Shown here: piece by piece, positions 33,443 through 41,773 of the stretch
Numbering within the stretch: the first letter of the stretch is position 1
Layout of the letters: every line of letters starts with the position of its first letter
Assembly: GCF_004514475.2 (NCBI RefSeq)
Contig: NZ_MYFO02000012.1
Span: 96,422-160,421 of the forward strand
Direction: 5' to 3'
DNA from: Paenibacillus athensensis
Lineage (GTDB): Bacteria > Bacillota > Bacilli > Paenibacillales > NBRC-103111
Length of the DNA stretch: 64,000 nt
Position numbers and translations under genes: made by a program
The notes under the pieces: generated by a model
The model's input: only the letters and a program-made list of their open reading frames with translations
Databases searched by the model: none
What the model was told of the DNA's origin: nothing

Positions 33443-34351
33443 TTGAACGGAAGTACGGAGGCAAAACAATATTACCTGGGCTTCACGATGTCCATGTCGT
33501 GCGGGCCGGTGGAAGGAAAGCTGCCGGACCGTGAGCCGGGCACGCGTTATGCGTTGCTGCTCGTCGAAGAGGGCATTGGGCGGATGCAACTGGGCGATAC
33601 GTCGTGTATGCTGATTGCTCCGGCGATCTACTGCTGCAATGAGCAGGAAGGGCTACGGCTGCTGTCCGATGTGGCGCTGCGCGGCAGTCTGATTTATTTT
33701 CACCCGTGCGTGATCAATGAGCGGTTTGATTTTGATTCTTTTCGCAATGAGGAGCTGAACGCGTCGATTACCGGCTCGCAGGATATGTGGTGTCTGGCGC
33801 CGTTTTTTGAACGGAGCGAGGATTACGTAGGCGAGCTGTTGCTGGCGCCGGAGGTGGCACGGCACGCCAAAGTGATTGTCGAGGAGCTTCATCAAACGTT
33901 GCATGTGCAGCCTCACCACTGGCCTTGTTTGGCCCGTGCCTGCTTGTTGGAGCTGCTGTTCCTGATCCGCCGCATGTATGCGCGCGCGCAGGAGCGACGC
34001 TTGATGGACACAGAAGGCGAAGACGAAATGCTGGAGCCTGTGCTGCGTTATTTGCATACGCATTATCGCGAAAAGCTCAAGGTGGACGAGCTGGCGCAGC
34101 GGTTTACGACGAACAAAACGACGCTGAATCAGCTTGTCCGGCGCTATACGGGTCATTCGGTGATGATGTACATCAATACGATCCGCATGCAGATGGCCCG
34201 TTCGATGCTGCACAACACCACGCTGTCGATTGAAGATATTATGGAGCGTGTCGGTGCGGTCGATCCTGCGCACTTCCAGCGCAGCTTCCGCAAATATACC
34301 GGCTATCCGCCGGGGGAATACCGCAAGTCGTTTGCCTGGATTCAAGTATAA
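33443..34351 (+). CDS. AraC family transcriptional regulator
   Basis: 302 residues. I choose the TTG at 33443 because GGGAGG lies 8 nt upstream; a TTG at 33347 would add 32 unconserved residues. N-terminal cupin-like sensing domain (about 15-130), C-terminal double helix-turn-helix (about 205-300) with LAQRFTTNKTTLNQLVRRYTG and the second helix pair ending FQRSFRKYTGYPPGEYRK. Divergent from the GH87 gene, so it probably controls glucanase expression in response to a sugar or cell-surface signal. Confidence 0.85.
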   Translation: MNGSTEAKQYYLGFTMSMSCGPVEGKLPDREPGTRYALLLVEEGIGRMQLGDTSCMLIAPAIYCCNEQEGLRLLSDVALRGSLIYFHPCVINERFDFDSFRNEELNASITGSQDMWCLAPFFERSEDYVGELLLAPEVARHAKVIVEELHQTLHVQPHHWPCLARACLLELLFLIRRMYARAQERRLMDTEGEDEMLEPVLRYLHTHYREKLKVDELAQRFTTNKTTLNQLVRRYTGHSVMMYINTIRMQMARSMLHNTTLSIEDIMERVGAVDPAHFQRSFRKYTGYPPGEYRKSFAWIQV

Positions 34352-34370
34352 AAAGGACGGGGGCTGCGTG

Positions 34371-35105
34371 ATGGACATACGGCAAGCGGCCGAGTGGCTG
34401 CGCGACGCGACGCATACGGTCGTGCTGACTGGCGCGGGCATGTCCGTGGAGTCGGGCATCCCCGATTTCCGTTCACCGTCGGGCTGGTGGCGGCAAATTG
34501 ATCCGCGGACGGTGGCGACGGTGGAAGCGCTGGAACAGAACTACGAGCTGTTCCACGAGTTTTATACGATGCGGCTGGAGCGCCTTGCGGACGTGCGCCC
34601 GCATCGCGGACACGAGCTGCTCGCCGAATGGGAGCAGCTCGGTCTTGTCGCCCACATTGCGACGCAAAATGTGGACGGGCTGCACCGCCGCGCGGGAAGC
34701 CGCGACGTCAGCGAGCTGCACGGCGACATCCGCCGCATCCGCTGCCACGCCTGCGGGCAGGCGGCGACGGATGTGGACTGGGTCGCCGGTAACCCTTGCG
34801 CCGCTTGCGGCGGACGGCTGCGACCAGGCGTGGTCCTGTTCGGCGAGACGCTGCCGGAAGCGGCGTGGTCGGCGGCGCTGGACCACATTCGGCGCGCCGA
34901 CCTGATTCTCGTGATCGGCACGAGTCTGGAGGTGTACCCGGTCAGCAGCCTGCCGGCGATGAACGGCACGGCGCGCAAGCTGTACATCAACCTTGAGCAC
35001 AACGGTCACGTCCGCGGCTTTGACGGCTTCCTGCAGCAAAAAGCCGGCGACGCGCTGCAGGCCATCGACGACCTGCTGCGCGCCCCCGGCGGAAGCGACA
35101 ATTGA
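34371..35105 (+). CDS. cobB: NAD-dependent protein deacylase, Sir2 family
   Basis: 244 residues from MDIRQAAEW, 19 nt after the AraC stop. Sirtuin core: NAD-binding GAGMSVESGIPDFRS near residue 22, TQNVDGLH near 100, catalytic histidine in SELHGD near 118, and a zinc ribbon with two CxxC pairs (CHAC, CAAC) around 126-146, followed by GTSLEVYPVS. It removes acetyl or other acyl groups from lysine using NAD. Possibly co-transcribed with the regulator by chance. Confidence 0.93.
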   Translation: MDIRQAAEWLRDATHTVVLTGAGMSVESGIPDFRSPSGWWRQIDPRTVATVEALEQNYELFHEFYTMRLERLADVRPHRGHELLAEWEQLGLVAHIATQNVDGLHRRAGSRDVSELHGDIRRIRCHACGQAATDVDWVAGNPCAACGGRLRPGVVLFGETLPEAAWSAALDHIRRADLILVIGTSLEVYPVSSLPAMNGTARKLYINLEHNGHVRGFDGFLQQKAGDALQAIDDLLRAPGGSDN

Positions 35106-35335
35106 AGCGGAGGGTTATACGCAACATGCGGTGCAGCGCTGCTGCGCCTTTTTTGCGTTCGGGCAAGCGGCAGGCGGCCGGGCGCGGTTCCCAGTGGACG
35201 ATGGGGAACGCAGCAGCGCGGCCGGGAGTGATAAACCAGCGGGAAGCTGCCCCACCACCAGCCACCCACGACCATCCATCCACCCACGACCAGCCACCAA
35301 CGGCCAGCCACCACCCACCACCGCCGTCCGTCCCG
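35106..35335. repeat. Intergenic region with CCA-rich simple repeat
   Basis: The gap between sir2 and yhbH. Positions about 35250-35335 consist of CCACC, CCAGCC and ACGACC simple repeats. No terminator or gene is evident. Confidence 0.65.
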
Positions 35336-36490
35336 CTACACCACGGGTGCTTCCTGCTTGGAGAAAAACGTGCGCAGCGCTTTGTACACCTCGCCTTTTT
35401 CGCGGATGACGTAGTGAAGGAATTTCGGGTCTTGAATGTGGCGGAACGCCGACATCAGCGTGCTGCTGCGGTTGTACTGGTTCACTTCACCGTAGCCGAA
35501 CATGTTGCAGCGCGCAATCAGCTGGCCGATCAGCTTGACACAGCGCTCGTTATCTGAAGTCAAGTTGTCGCCGTCCGAGAAATGGAACGGATAAATGTTG
35601 TATTGTGCAGGGGGATAGCGCCGGTCGATGATGTCGAGCGCGGTCTGATAAGCGGATGAGCAAATCGTGCCCCCGCTTTCGCCCTTAGTGAAAAACTCCT
35701 CTTCAGTCACTTCCTTCGCCTCTGTGTGATGGGCGATAAACACGATCTCCACATGCTCATATTTCGTGCGCAAAAACCGCGTCATCCAGAAAAAAAAGCT
35801 GCGCGCGATGTACTTTTCAAACGAGCCCATCGATCCCGACGTATCCATCATCGCAATAATCAGCGCGTTGGAATGCGGCTTCTCCACCTCATCCCACGTC
35901 TTGAACCGCAGGTCGTCCGGCGAAATGCCGTGAATGCCCGGCACGCCGGAGGAGGCATTGCGCCGCAGATTTTGCAGAATCGTCCGCTTCTTGTCGATGT
36001 TGGACATGATCCCTTTTTTGCGGATATCGTTGAAAATCACTTCCTGTGTCGAGAGGCTTTTGTGTTCCTTTTGCTGCAAATTCGGCAGCTCCAGCTCGGC
36101 GAACAGCATCGTTTGCAGCTCCTCCATGCTGACCTCGGCCTCGTAATAGTCCTCGCCGGCCTGATCGCCTGCGCCTTCGCCCTTCCCCGGACCGGCTGCG
36201 GGAGAAGGATCGACGCCGAGCACATCGCCCACGGCCGTATCGCCATCGCCCTGTCCGACGTGCTTGCTTTTGTTGTAATTGAAGCGGAAGCGGTATTCAT
36301 CAAGGCTTTTAATCGGCACCTTCACAACCTGCTTGCCGCTTGACATGATGATGCTTTCGTCGGTCACCAGATCGGGCAGGTTTTGCTTGATCGCATCCCG
36401 CACTTTTTGCTGGTGCCGGTTCTGATCCTGATAGCCTTTGCGATGCAGGGACCAATCCTCGTGGGACACGATGAATAAAGGATTTGTCAT
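35336..36490 (-). CDS. yhbH: YhbH sporulation-associated protein (DUF444)
   Basis: 384 residues from [19 protein letters not shown], with AGGAGGTG upstream. DUF444 protein with a von Willebrand-A-like domain: the MIDAS-type DTSGSMGS motif near residue 228 and FSDGDNLTS near 330. The stretch after residue 85 is Gly/Asp-rich. Homologues (YeaH in E. coli) are encoded with the serine kinase PrkA/YeaG and SpoVR/YcgB. Here the gene is alone on the minus strand: no prkA precedes it. Confidence 0.93.
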   Translation of the reverse strand: MTNPLFIVSHEDWSLHRKGYQDQNRHQQKVRDAIKQNLPDLVTDESIIMSSGKQVVKVPIKSLDEYRFRFNYNKSKHVGQGDGDTAVGDVLGVDPSPAAGPGKGEGAGDQAGEDYYEAEVSMEELQTMLFAELELPNLQQKEHKSLSTQEVIFNDIRKKGIMSNIDKKRTILQNLRRNASSGVPGIHGISPDDLRFKTWDEVEKPHSNALIIAMMDTSGSMGSFEKYIARSFFFWMTRFLRTKYEHVEIVFIAHHTEAKEVTEEEFFTKGESGGTICSSAYQTALDIIDRRYPPAQYNIYPFHFSDGDNLTSDNERCVKLIGQLIARCNMFGYGEVNQYNRSSTLMSAFRHIQDPKFLHYVIREKGEVYKALRTFFSKQEAPVV

Positions 36491-36774
36491 AGCGGGTGAC
36501 ACCTCCTGGGAATGCAAACAGGCTCTCGTTGTAGAGAGCTTATGTTTCATCTTATTCCTGTGGAGGCGGCGTTATGTGGGTGGGGGGAGAATTTGTGCGG
36601 CAGCAGATTCGTCCCGCCACGGAGCAGCTGCGCATGCCGATCGAGTAGCTGGCCGGTCAGTGAACGGGAAACTGAAAATGGTTGCATCGACATTTTTTTG
36701 GAGAAAGATACCCGCATTCCGGGCATTATGTATGAATGGCTTGTGGAGCTCAAGTATTAAAAAAATAGCATACC
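36491..36774 (+). other. Intergenic stretch with possible gene remnants
   Basis: No intact gene. On the plus strand a 24-codon frame (MWVGGEFVRQQ, at 36573, behind GGAGG) and, in another frame, the run ENGCIDIFLEKDTRIPG to LVELKY ending at 36760 look protein-like but are not joined. This could be a small frameshifted gene. I do not recognise a family. Confidence 0.25.
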
Positions 36775-36918
36775 GTGGAATTGGAAACGATCAGGCAGCA
36801 GGGTCTGGCACAGCTGGCATGGTATGCCGCAAGCCGCGATGCGAGAAATAAGCTCCGCGTGAAAAGCGCACGGATTATATTTATCGGCAAAGACGAATGG
36901 GTCGTTATAGTAGCGTAA
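36775..36918 (+). CDS. Small hypothetical protein, 47 residues
   Basis: GTG start, beginning VELETIRQQGLAQLAWYAAS and ending EWVVIVA. Composition (amphipathic helix then basic strand-like segment) is protein-like, and a good terminator follows 22 nt after the stop. Against it, no Shine-Dalgarno site is close to the GTG. Family not recognised; it may be the distal part of the broken gene just upstream. Confidence 0.3.
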   Translation: MELETIRQQGLAQLAWYAASRDARNKLRVKSARIIFIGKDEWVVIVA

Positions 36919-36939
36919 AACGGCAGAAGCTGCTGCTGC

Positions 36940-36974
36940 GTCCACTTTCTTCGCAAGAAGGAGGTGGACTTTTT
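36940..36974 (+). terminator. Rho-independent terminator
   Basis: GTCCAC and GTGGAC arms continue inward through TTTCTTC/GAAGGA pairs and are followed by TTTTT. A plus-strand terminator here implies that something is transcribed from 36.5-36.9 kb. Confidence 0.75.
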
Positions 36975-37039
36975 GCCGTGTCCGCAACGGCGGCGGAGGC
37001 GTGATCCGGCAGGCCCTGTGCAAGTTTTGTAAAAAAAAG

Positions 37040-37119
37040 TGTGAAACGTCACAAAATCTTGTTGACAGTAAGCCCGGTTATCCTCTATAAATATGTATGT
37101 GAAAATGATTCTCATTCGC
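37040..37119 (+). promoter_or_regulatory. Promoter of the cytochrome operon with Fur box
   Basis: TTGACA (37062-37067), 18 bp spacer, TATAAA (37086-37091), then a Fur box GAAAATGATTCTCATTCGC at 37101-37119, directly over the expected transcription start. Just upstream of -35 is TGTGA-N4-TCACA (37040-37053), which is Crp/Fnr-like but with 4 instead of 6 central bases. Iron repression by Fur is the clear prediction; the second palindrome is of unknown use. Confidence 0.75.
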
Positions 37120-37195
37120 ATGAAAATGAGAGGGGCGATTTTGAAAGCTGCTTGATGGGTGCGGCTGCAAGGGAATTTTCTGCTTTTTATTTAAT

Positions 37196-37214
37196 GAGAA
37201 TGATTTTTGTTATC
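37196..37214 (+). promoter_or_regulatory. Second Fur-like site in the operon leader
   Basis: GAGAATGATTTTTGTTATC matches the 19-bp Fur consensus at 14 positions. It lies about 60 nt before the first gene's start. Confidence 0.5.
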
Positions 37215-37272
37215 AATAAATACGAACGAGCAAACGAACAGCCAAGCAGCAGGCTTGGCAATCCGACGGCAG

Positions 37273-37893
37273 ATGAGGGTGACGGTTGTGTTCCAGGTGG
37301 CAATTTACATGGCCGCATTGTATTTTTTCTTTTTAAACTTGCTCGTATTCGCCTTTAAATATGTGGCGGGGGATCTGCTCCCCAAAATCGCCTATATCTA
37401 TATGGGAATCGCCGGGACGGTTATTGTGATCATCTCGCTCGGTTACGTGCTGCGCAAGCGCTATTTGAAAAAACTGTCGCGTATGAAAACATGGCTGGAT
37501 CTGCACGTACTGACCGGATCATTCGGATCGTTTCTTATTTTTGTGCATTCGGAGTTCCATTTTCGGGCGCTGCTGCCGTCGCTGACGCTGATTGCGATGC
37601 AATTGGTCGTCATTAGCGGGGTCATCGGACGGTATTTGATTTCGCACCTGTCCAAGCGAATTTCGCAGGAAAAGGCGCTGGCGGCCAAGGCGCCCAAGGC
37701 TCATCCGAACGAAGTCGCTGCAGCGGGAGCGAGAAGCGCGCGCGACGAGGAAGACGATTTGATGGTCATGGTATTTTCGGTGTCGGTCATGAAGCATTGG
37801 AAGCTGGTGCATGTGCAGTTGACGGCGGCGCTGACCATTCTGATCGTGCTGCACGTCATTTCCGAGCTGTATTACCGGGGCTTGCGTTTATGA
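37273..37893 (+). CDS. Cytochrome b-like membrane protein, first gene of the multiheme operon
   Basis: 206 residues from MRVTVVFQV; a GTG at 37288 behind GAGGGTG is a good alternative. Four membrane helices: two at the N-terminus, then DLHVLTGSFGSFLIFVHSEFHF and WKLVHVQLTAALTILIVLHVISEL. The paired histidines in the two later helices suggest b-heme ligands, as in cytochrome b561-like quinol dehydrogenases. A basic, Ala-rich loop (about 140-175) lies between. I infer that it passes electrons from menaquinol to the multiheme proteins encoded next. Family not firmly recognised. Overlaps the next gene by ATGA. Confidence 0.7.
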   Translation: MRVTVVFQVAIYMAALYFFFLNLLVFAFKYVAGDLLPKIAYIYMGIAGTVIVIISLGYVLRKRYLKKLSRMKTWLDLHVLTGSFGSFLIFVHSEFHFRALLPSLTLIAMQLVVISGVIGRYLISHLSKRISQEKALAAKAPKAHPNEVAAAGARSARDEEDDLMVMVFSVSVMKHWKLVHVQLTAALTILIVLHVISELYYRGLRL

Positions 37894-38696
37894 AAAAGGA
37901 GTGGGGGACGCTTCACACGTTTGCGGCCGCTTTTATCGCCGGCCTCGTGCTGGTGACCGTGATGATCGTCAGCGACAGCCTGCATCCGAAAACGGATCAT
38001 ACGCGCAGCGCGCAATTGACCGACGGCAGCGAGGGCGGATGGTCGGACAAGGTGGCTTCCTTCCTGTATTCGCCGGGTGAGCTGCATGCGGCCCATTTCA
38101 AAAGCGAAATCAACTGCCAGAACTGTCACACGCCAGGGCAGCGGGTCAAAAGCGAATACTGCGTCAGCTGTCATTCGCAAGCGGATTTCACTGCCAATTC
38201 CAAACGGGAGGTTGTGAAGGACGCGCATCTGGTGTTTGTAGACGGGGTGACCTGCTTCACGTGTCATACGGAGCATCGCGGATTGGCCGGGAACATCAGC
38301 CTGCCGCTTGATCTCGACGGACACAAGACGAAGCTGGACGACAAGCTGCAAAAGGATTGCAAGCAATGTCACATCAGCGATTACAAGCAGGCGCATCGGG
38401 ATATGGTCAATAAAACGTGTGAGGAGTGCCACAAGCTGACCGAGCCGTTTTCGTTCAAATCGCATACGTTCTGTCATACCGATATTCAAAAGCTGCACAT
38501 CGACTCCGCTTCGAAGTCGTTTGTGAAGCTGCCGTATCCGGAGCATGGCGAATGCGAGCAGTGTCACGAGCCCAAGTTTCACGTTGGGGAGAAGGGTGTG
38601 AGCACGACGACGCCCGGCAGCATCGATGCGGACGGCTTTGATTGTCTGAGCTGCCATAATTTCAATATGCGAGAAGTGATGAACGGTGACACCTGA
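37890..38696 (+). CDS. Heptaheme c-type cytochrome, membrane anchored
   Basis: 268 residues. One N-terminal helix (about 8-30) acts as anchor or signal. Seven canonical heme sites: CQNCH, CVSCH, CFTCH, CKQCH, CEECH, CEQCH and CLSCH. An extra TFCHTD lacks the first cysteine and may be a lost eighth site. Histidines near each motif (for example HLVFVD, HKTKLD, HRDM) could be distal ligands. NapC/NrfH-type or CymA-like electron carriers are the nearest functional analogy. Encoded with the b-type membrane protein, it is likely its direct electron acceptor. Confidence 0.88.
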   Translation: MKKEWGTLHTFAAAFIAGLVLVTVMIVSDSLHPKTDHTRSAQLTDGSEGGWSDKVASFLYSPGELHAAHFKSEINCQNCHTPGQRVKSEYCVSCHSQADFTANSKREVVKDAHLVFVDGVTCFTCHTEHRGLAGNISLPLDLDGHKTKLDDKLQKDCKQCHISDYKQAHRDMVNKTCEECHKLTEPFSFKSHTFCHTDIQKLHIDSASKSFVKLPYPEHGECEQCHEPKFHVGEKGVSTTTPGSIDADGFDCLSCHNFNMREVMNGDT

Positions 38697-40107
38697 GCAA
38701 AAAGCGGCTGCTTTGGCGGCGGCCAAAGCGGCGAGAAAAGCGAAAAGCGAAGCGGAGCCGGCGAGCGCAGCCGGCGGGGCAGCCGTGGCGACGCTGGAGA
38801 GCGGAGCAGCGGAAGCAGCGCCGAGCGGAAGCGAGCCGACGGACGCGCGAGCGAGGGCGCAAGCGAAAGCAGCGGCGCTGGCGGCAGCGAAGGCGGCGGT
38901 GCGAGCGAAGGCGGGAGCGGTGGAAGCGACGCAGCGGGCCGAAGCGGCGGAGCCGGCAGCGAGCGAAGCGTCGGAAGCAGCGCCGGGCGGAAGCGAGCCG
39001 ACGGACGCGCGAGCGAGGGCGCAAGCGAAGGCGGCGGTGCGGGCGAAGGCGGGAGCGGTGGAAGCGACGCAGCGGGCCGAGGCGTCGGAAGCGGAAGCGA
39101 GCGGAGCGTCGGAAGCAGCGCCGGGCGAAAGCGAGCCGGCGGACGCGCGAGCGAGGGCGCAAGCGAAAGCAGCGGCGCTGGCAGCAGCGAAGGCGGCGGT
39201 GCGGGCGAAGGCGGGAGCGGTGGAAGCGACGCAGCGGGCCGAAGCGGCGGAGCCGGAAGCGAGCGGAGCGTCGGAAGCAGCGCCGGGCGGAAGCGAGCCG
39301 ACGGACGCGCGAGCGAGGGCGCAAGCGAAGGCAGCGGCGCTGGCAGCAGCGAAGGCCAAAGCCGCCGGCAAAACGCCCGCCGCCAAGAAGCCGGCCCCGG
39401 CGGTAGCTGCGGCTGCAGCCGCAGCGAGCGCGCCGAAGCCGACCAAGCGCATGAGCGCGAAAATGGCGCTGTCAGTGATCGTTTTCGTCATGGCAATCCT
39501 GATCAGCAGCGGAGCGTTCGTGATCAAACTGCTGGTGTGGAACGATTATAACAGCGCGACCCAGCTGGAGAAGGCATATCGCGCCAATATCGAGAAGCTC
39601 AAGACGCATCCCGAGGACCTGAAGGTGCGCTACGAGCTGCTGGGCGCGATGTACCGCAAGGGCCAGCATGACGCAGCGCGCCTGCAGCTTCAATATATCG
39701 GGGAACATGCCGCGCCGGACAGCGAGCTGCTGATCAAAAGCTTGTACTATAAGGGGTTGTACCTGAGTATGGACAATGCGTATGAAGAGGCGCTGGCGGC
39801 GTATGATCGGTTTTTGCAAAGCTACCCGGACAGCGGGGAGGCGCTGGTGAACGTTGCCTACGTGTATTACAGCCTCGGTCGCTATGAGGAAGCGGGGATG
39901 GCGGTTGGCAAGGCCGGCGTATTTTTGCCGCAATCTCCGGAAGTACCTTGCCTATTCGGCATGCTGGCGCTGAAAAACGACCGCAAACAGGAAGCGGAGC
40001 TGATGTTTACCAAAGCGTTGAAGTTGGACAGCCATCATGCCAAATCGCTGGAGATGCTCAAGGCGTTGCGCCAGAAGGGGGAGCAAGCAAGTGGAACAAC
40101 GAGTTAG
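38686..40107 (+). CDS. TPR membrane protein with Ala/Lys-rich repeat N-terminus
   Basis: 473 residues from a GTG overlapping the cytochrome gene by 11 nt. Residues 1-255 are low-complexity, with four 54-residue repeats containing DARARAQAKAAALAAAKA; then one membrane helix (about 260-285) and TPR repeats to the end (YYKGLYLSMDNAYEEALAAYDRF and others). The part from residue 256 is paralogous to the next protein, so the repeat domain looks like an added cytoplasmic extension. An internal ATG at 39451 has no ribosome site. The TPR region would scaffold assembly outside the membrane, like CcmI/NrfG. Function unknown. Confidence 0.8.
   Translation: MTPEQKAAALAAAKAARKAKSEAEPASAAGGAAVATLESGAAEAAPSGSEPTDARARAQAKAAALAAAKAAVRAKAGAVEATQRAEAAEPAASEASEAAPGGSEPTDARARAQAKAAVRAKAGAVEATQRAEASEAEASGASEAAPGESEPADARARAQAKAAALAAAKAAVRAKAGAVEATQRAEAAEPEASGASEAAPGGSEPTDARARAQAKAAALAAAKAKAAGKTPAAKKPAPAVAAAAAAASAPKPTKRMSAKMALSVIVFVMAILISSGAFVIKLLVWNDYNSATQLEKAYRANIEKLKTHPEDLKVRYELLGAMYRKGQHDAARLQLQYIGEHAAPDSELLIKSLYYKGLYLSMDNAYEEALAAYDRFLQSYPDSGEALVNVAYVYYSLGRYEEAGMAVGKAGVFLPQSPEVPCLFGMLALKNDRKQEAELMFTKALKLDSHHAKSLEMLKALRQKGEQASGTTS
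38822..39356 (+). repeat. In-frame 162-bp tandem repeat in the TPR protein
   Basis: Three full and one partial copy of a 54-codon unit; the second copy lacks 24 bp (8 codons, AALAAAKA). Copies are nearly identical at DNA level, showing recent expansion. Confidence 0.9.
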
Positions 40108-40765
40108 CGGCAAAGCTTCGGCGCTGCTCATCGCCGGAACGGCCGTGCTGCTGTGCGGCATCGGGGCGGCGGTCGGCTACAGCTTTTTCTGGAACCAATA
40201 CGATACGGCCACAAGCAGCCAGAAGCGGGCAACGCAGCTGGAGGAGCAGGCGGTGGTCAAGCCCAACGATACGAACAATCAGCTGGAGCTGGGGTGGACG
40301 TACTACGAGCAGGGCAAATACGAGCAGGCGCTGGAGCAATTCGATCAAGCGTACAAGGCTGGGCAAAGCGCCGATGCCAAATACGGCATTGCCAACGCCT
40401 ACATGGGGTTGCAGCGGTACGCTGAGGCGGAGAAGCTGCTGGCGGATCTGGTCGAGACTTCCCCGGACAACGATGCGGTGCTGCATGATTTGGGCGTCGC
40501 CGAACGCGAGCAAGGGCAATATGCGGACGCGGAGAGCCACTTCAAGCGGGCGCTGGAGCTGAACTATTTGTCGGCCGATCTGTATTATGACGCCGGGCTG
40601 CTGTATGAAAAGATGAACAAGCCGCAGCAAGCGATTGCGCACTATGAGAAATGCGTCGATTTCGTACCCGACTATGCCGAGGCAAGAGCCGGGCTGAAAC
40701 GCTTGGGCGTCGACGCCTATGAACCGAAAAAATTTCATGAAACCGCGCAGGGGACTTCGCCATGA
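40091..40765 (+). CDS. TPR membrane protein
   Basis: 224 residues from VEQRVSGKAS; GTG chosen for GGGGGAG 8 nt upstream. One N-terminal membrane helix (about 10-32), then four TPR motifs (LGWTYYEQGKYEQALEQFDQA, AKYGIANAYMGLQRYAEAEKL and so on). Close paralogue of the C-terminal half of the preceding protein. Likely an extracytoplasmic scaffold for cytochrome assembly. Stop overlaps the next start by ATGA. Confidence 0.82.
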   Translation: MEQRVSGKASALLIAGTAVLLCGIGAAVGYSFFWNQYDTATSSQKRATQLEEQAVVKPNDTNNQLELGWTYYEQGKYEQALEQFDQAYKAGQSADAKYGIANAYMGLQRYAEAEKLLADLVETSPDNDAVLHDLGVAEREQGQYADAESHFKRALELNYLSADLYYDAGLLYEKMNKPQQAIAHYEKCVDFVPDYAEARAGLKRLGVDAYEPKKFHETAQGTSP

Positions 40766-41739
40766 AGGTTAAGCAATTACTCATTGTGTTAAGCGCGCTG
40801 GTGCTGGTAACGGCAGGGACGTTCATCTTCTTTTACAGCAAAAAGCGTTCGCCGCTGGAGCAGCTGCCCGTGCTGGCCGCCAGCCGGGAAATCAAGCAAA
40901 TGAGCGTCATGTATTCGTTTGGCAACGGCGACGGAGACGAAAACAACCTGCGCCAGCCGATCGATATTGCCATTGACGAGCTCGGCCAAAGCTATGTCAT
41001 TGACAATGGCGACGGCACAATCAAAATCTATGATCCGAACGGCAAATTTGTAAAATCGTTTGGTCAGACAGGCGGCGAGGAGCAAAAGCTCGCAGCGCCC
41101 GCAGCGCTGGCCGTATCCGGCGGACTTGTGCTGGTTACCGATCCGACGGTGGGCCGCATCCAGGCTTTTGATAAAAACGGCGAATTCGTCAAAACCTTGT
41201 TTACCTCGCCGGATGATGACAAATACTCGCCGGTCGGCATTGCCGCCGCTGGAGACGGCCACGTGCTGTTTACGGATGTCGCGGGCCATCGCGTCGTCGA
41301 GCTGGATCAGAACGGGCAGAAGACGGCGAGCTTCGGCCAGCCGGGCAGCAAGGAAGGGCAGTTCGCTTACCCGCACGATCTGGTATTGGACAAAAACAAA
41401 CGTATCTATGTGGCCGACTCCAATAACGGCCGCGTGCAGGTGTTTGACCGGCAGGGGAAATTTTTGTCTGTGATCGACGGAACGAGCGGGGGCAAGTCCC
41501 GGCTGGCATTGCCGCGCGGTTTGACGATCGATGCGTACAACCATTTGGTTGTCGTGGATACGCTGGCGAATCAGGTCCGATTTTTCGAGCTTACGGGCGA
41601 ATCGCTGTTTGAATACGGCGAGCTGGGCAGCGAGGACGGCGAATTCAGCTTCCCGAACGGGGTCGCCGTTGACGGGAAGAAAGTGTTTGTCGCCGATCGC
41701 GAGAACAAGCGCGTTCAAGTCTTTTCGGCAGGCACATAA
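40762..41739 (+). CDS. NHL-repeat beta-propeller protein, membrane anchored
   Basis: 325 residues. N-terminal helix (5-26), then NHL repeats forming a six-bladed propeller (PIDIAIDELGQSYVIDNGDG, GRVQVFDRQGKFL, FPNGVAVDGKKVFVADRENKR). Such propellers are often encoded with multiheme cytochromes in Geobacter-type clusters and may bind partner proteins or carbohydrates. No heme motif. Function not known. Confidence 0.85.
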   Translation: MKVKQLLIVLSALVLVTAGTFIFFYSKKRSPLEQLPVLAASREIKQMSVMYSFGNGDGDENNLRQPIDIAIDELGQSYVIDNGDGTIKIYDPNGKFVKSFGQTGGEEQKLAAPAALAVSGGLVLVTDPTVGRIQAFDKNGEFVKTLFTSPDDDKYSPVGIAAAGDGHVLFTDVAGHRVVELDQNGQKTASFGQPGSKEGQFAYPHDLVLDKNKRIYVADSNNGRVQVFDRQGKFLSVIDGTSGGKSRLALPRGLTIDAYNHLVVVDTLANQVRFFELTGESLFEYGELGSEDGEFSFPNGVAVDGKKVFVADRENKRVQVFSAGT

Positions 41740-41773
41740 CGATCATGAAGGAAAGGAGAGAGAAAAAAACGCG

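Noticed and set aside
37872..39527. A 551-codon minus-strand frame opposite the repeat region
   Set aside because: Its Ala/Arg-rich text mirrors the tandem repeats of the plus-strand TPR gene; the plus frame carries membrane and TPR segments, so the minus frame is a shadow.
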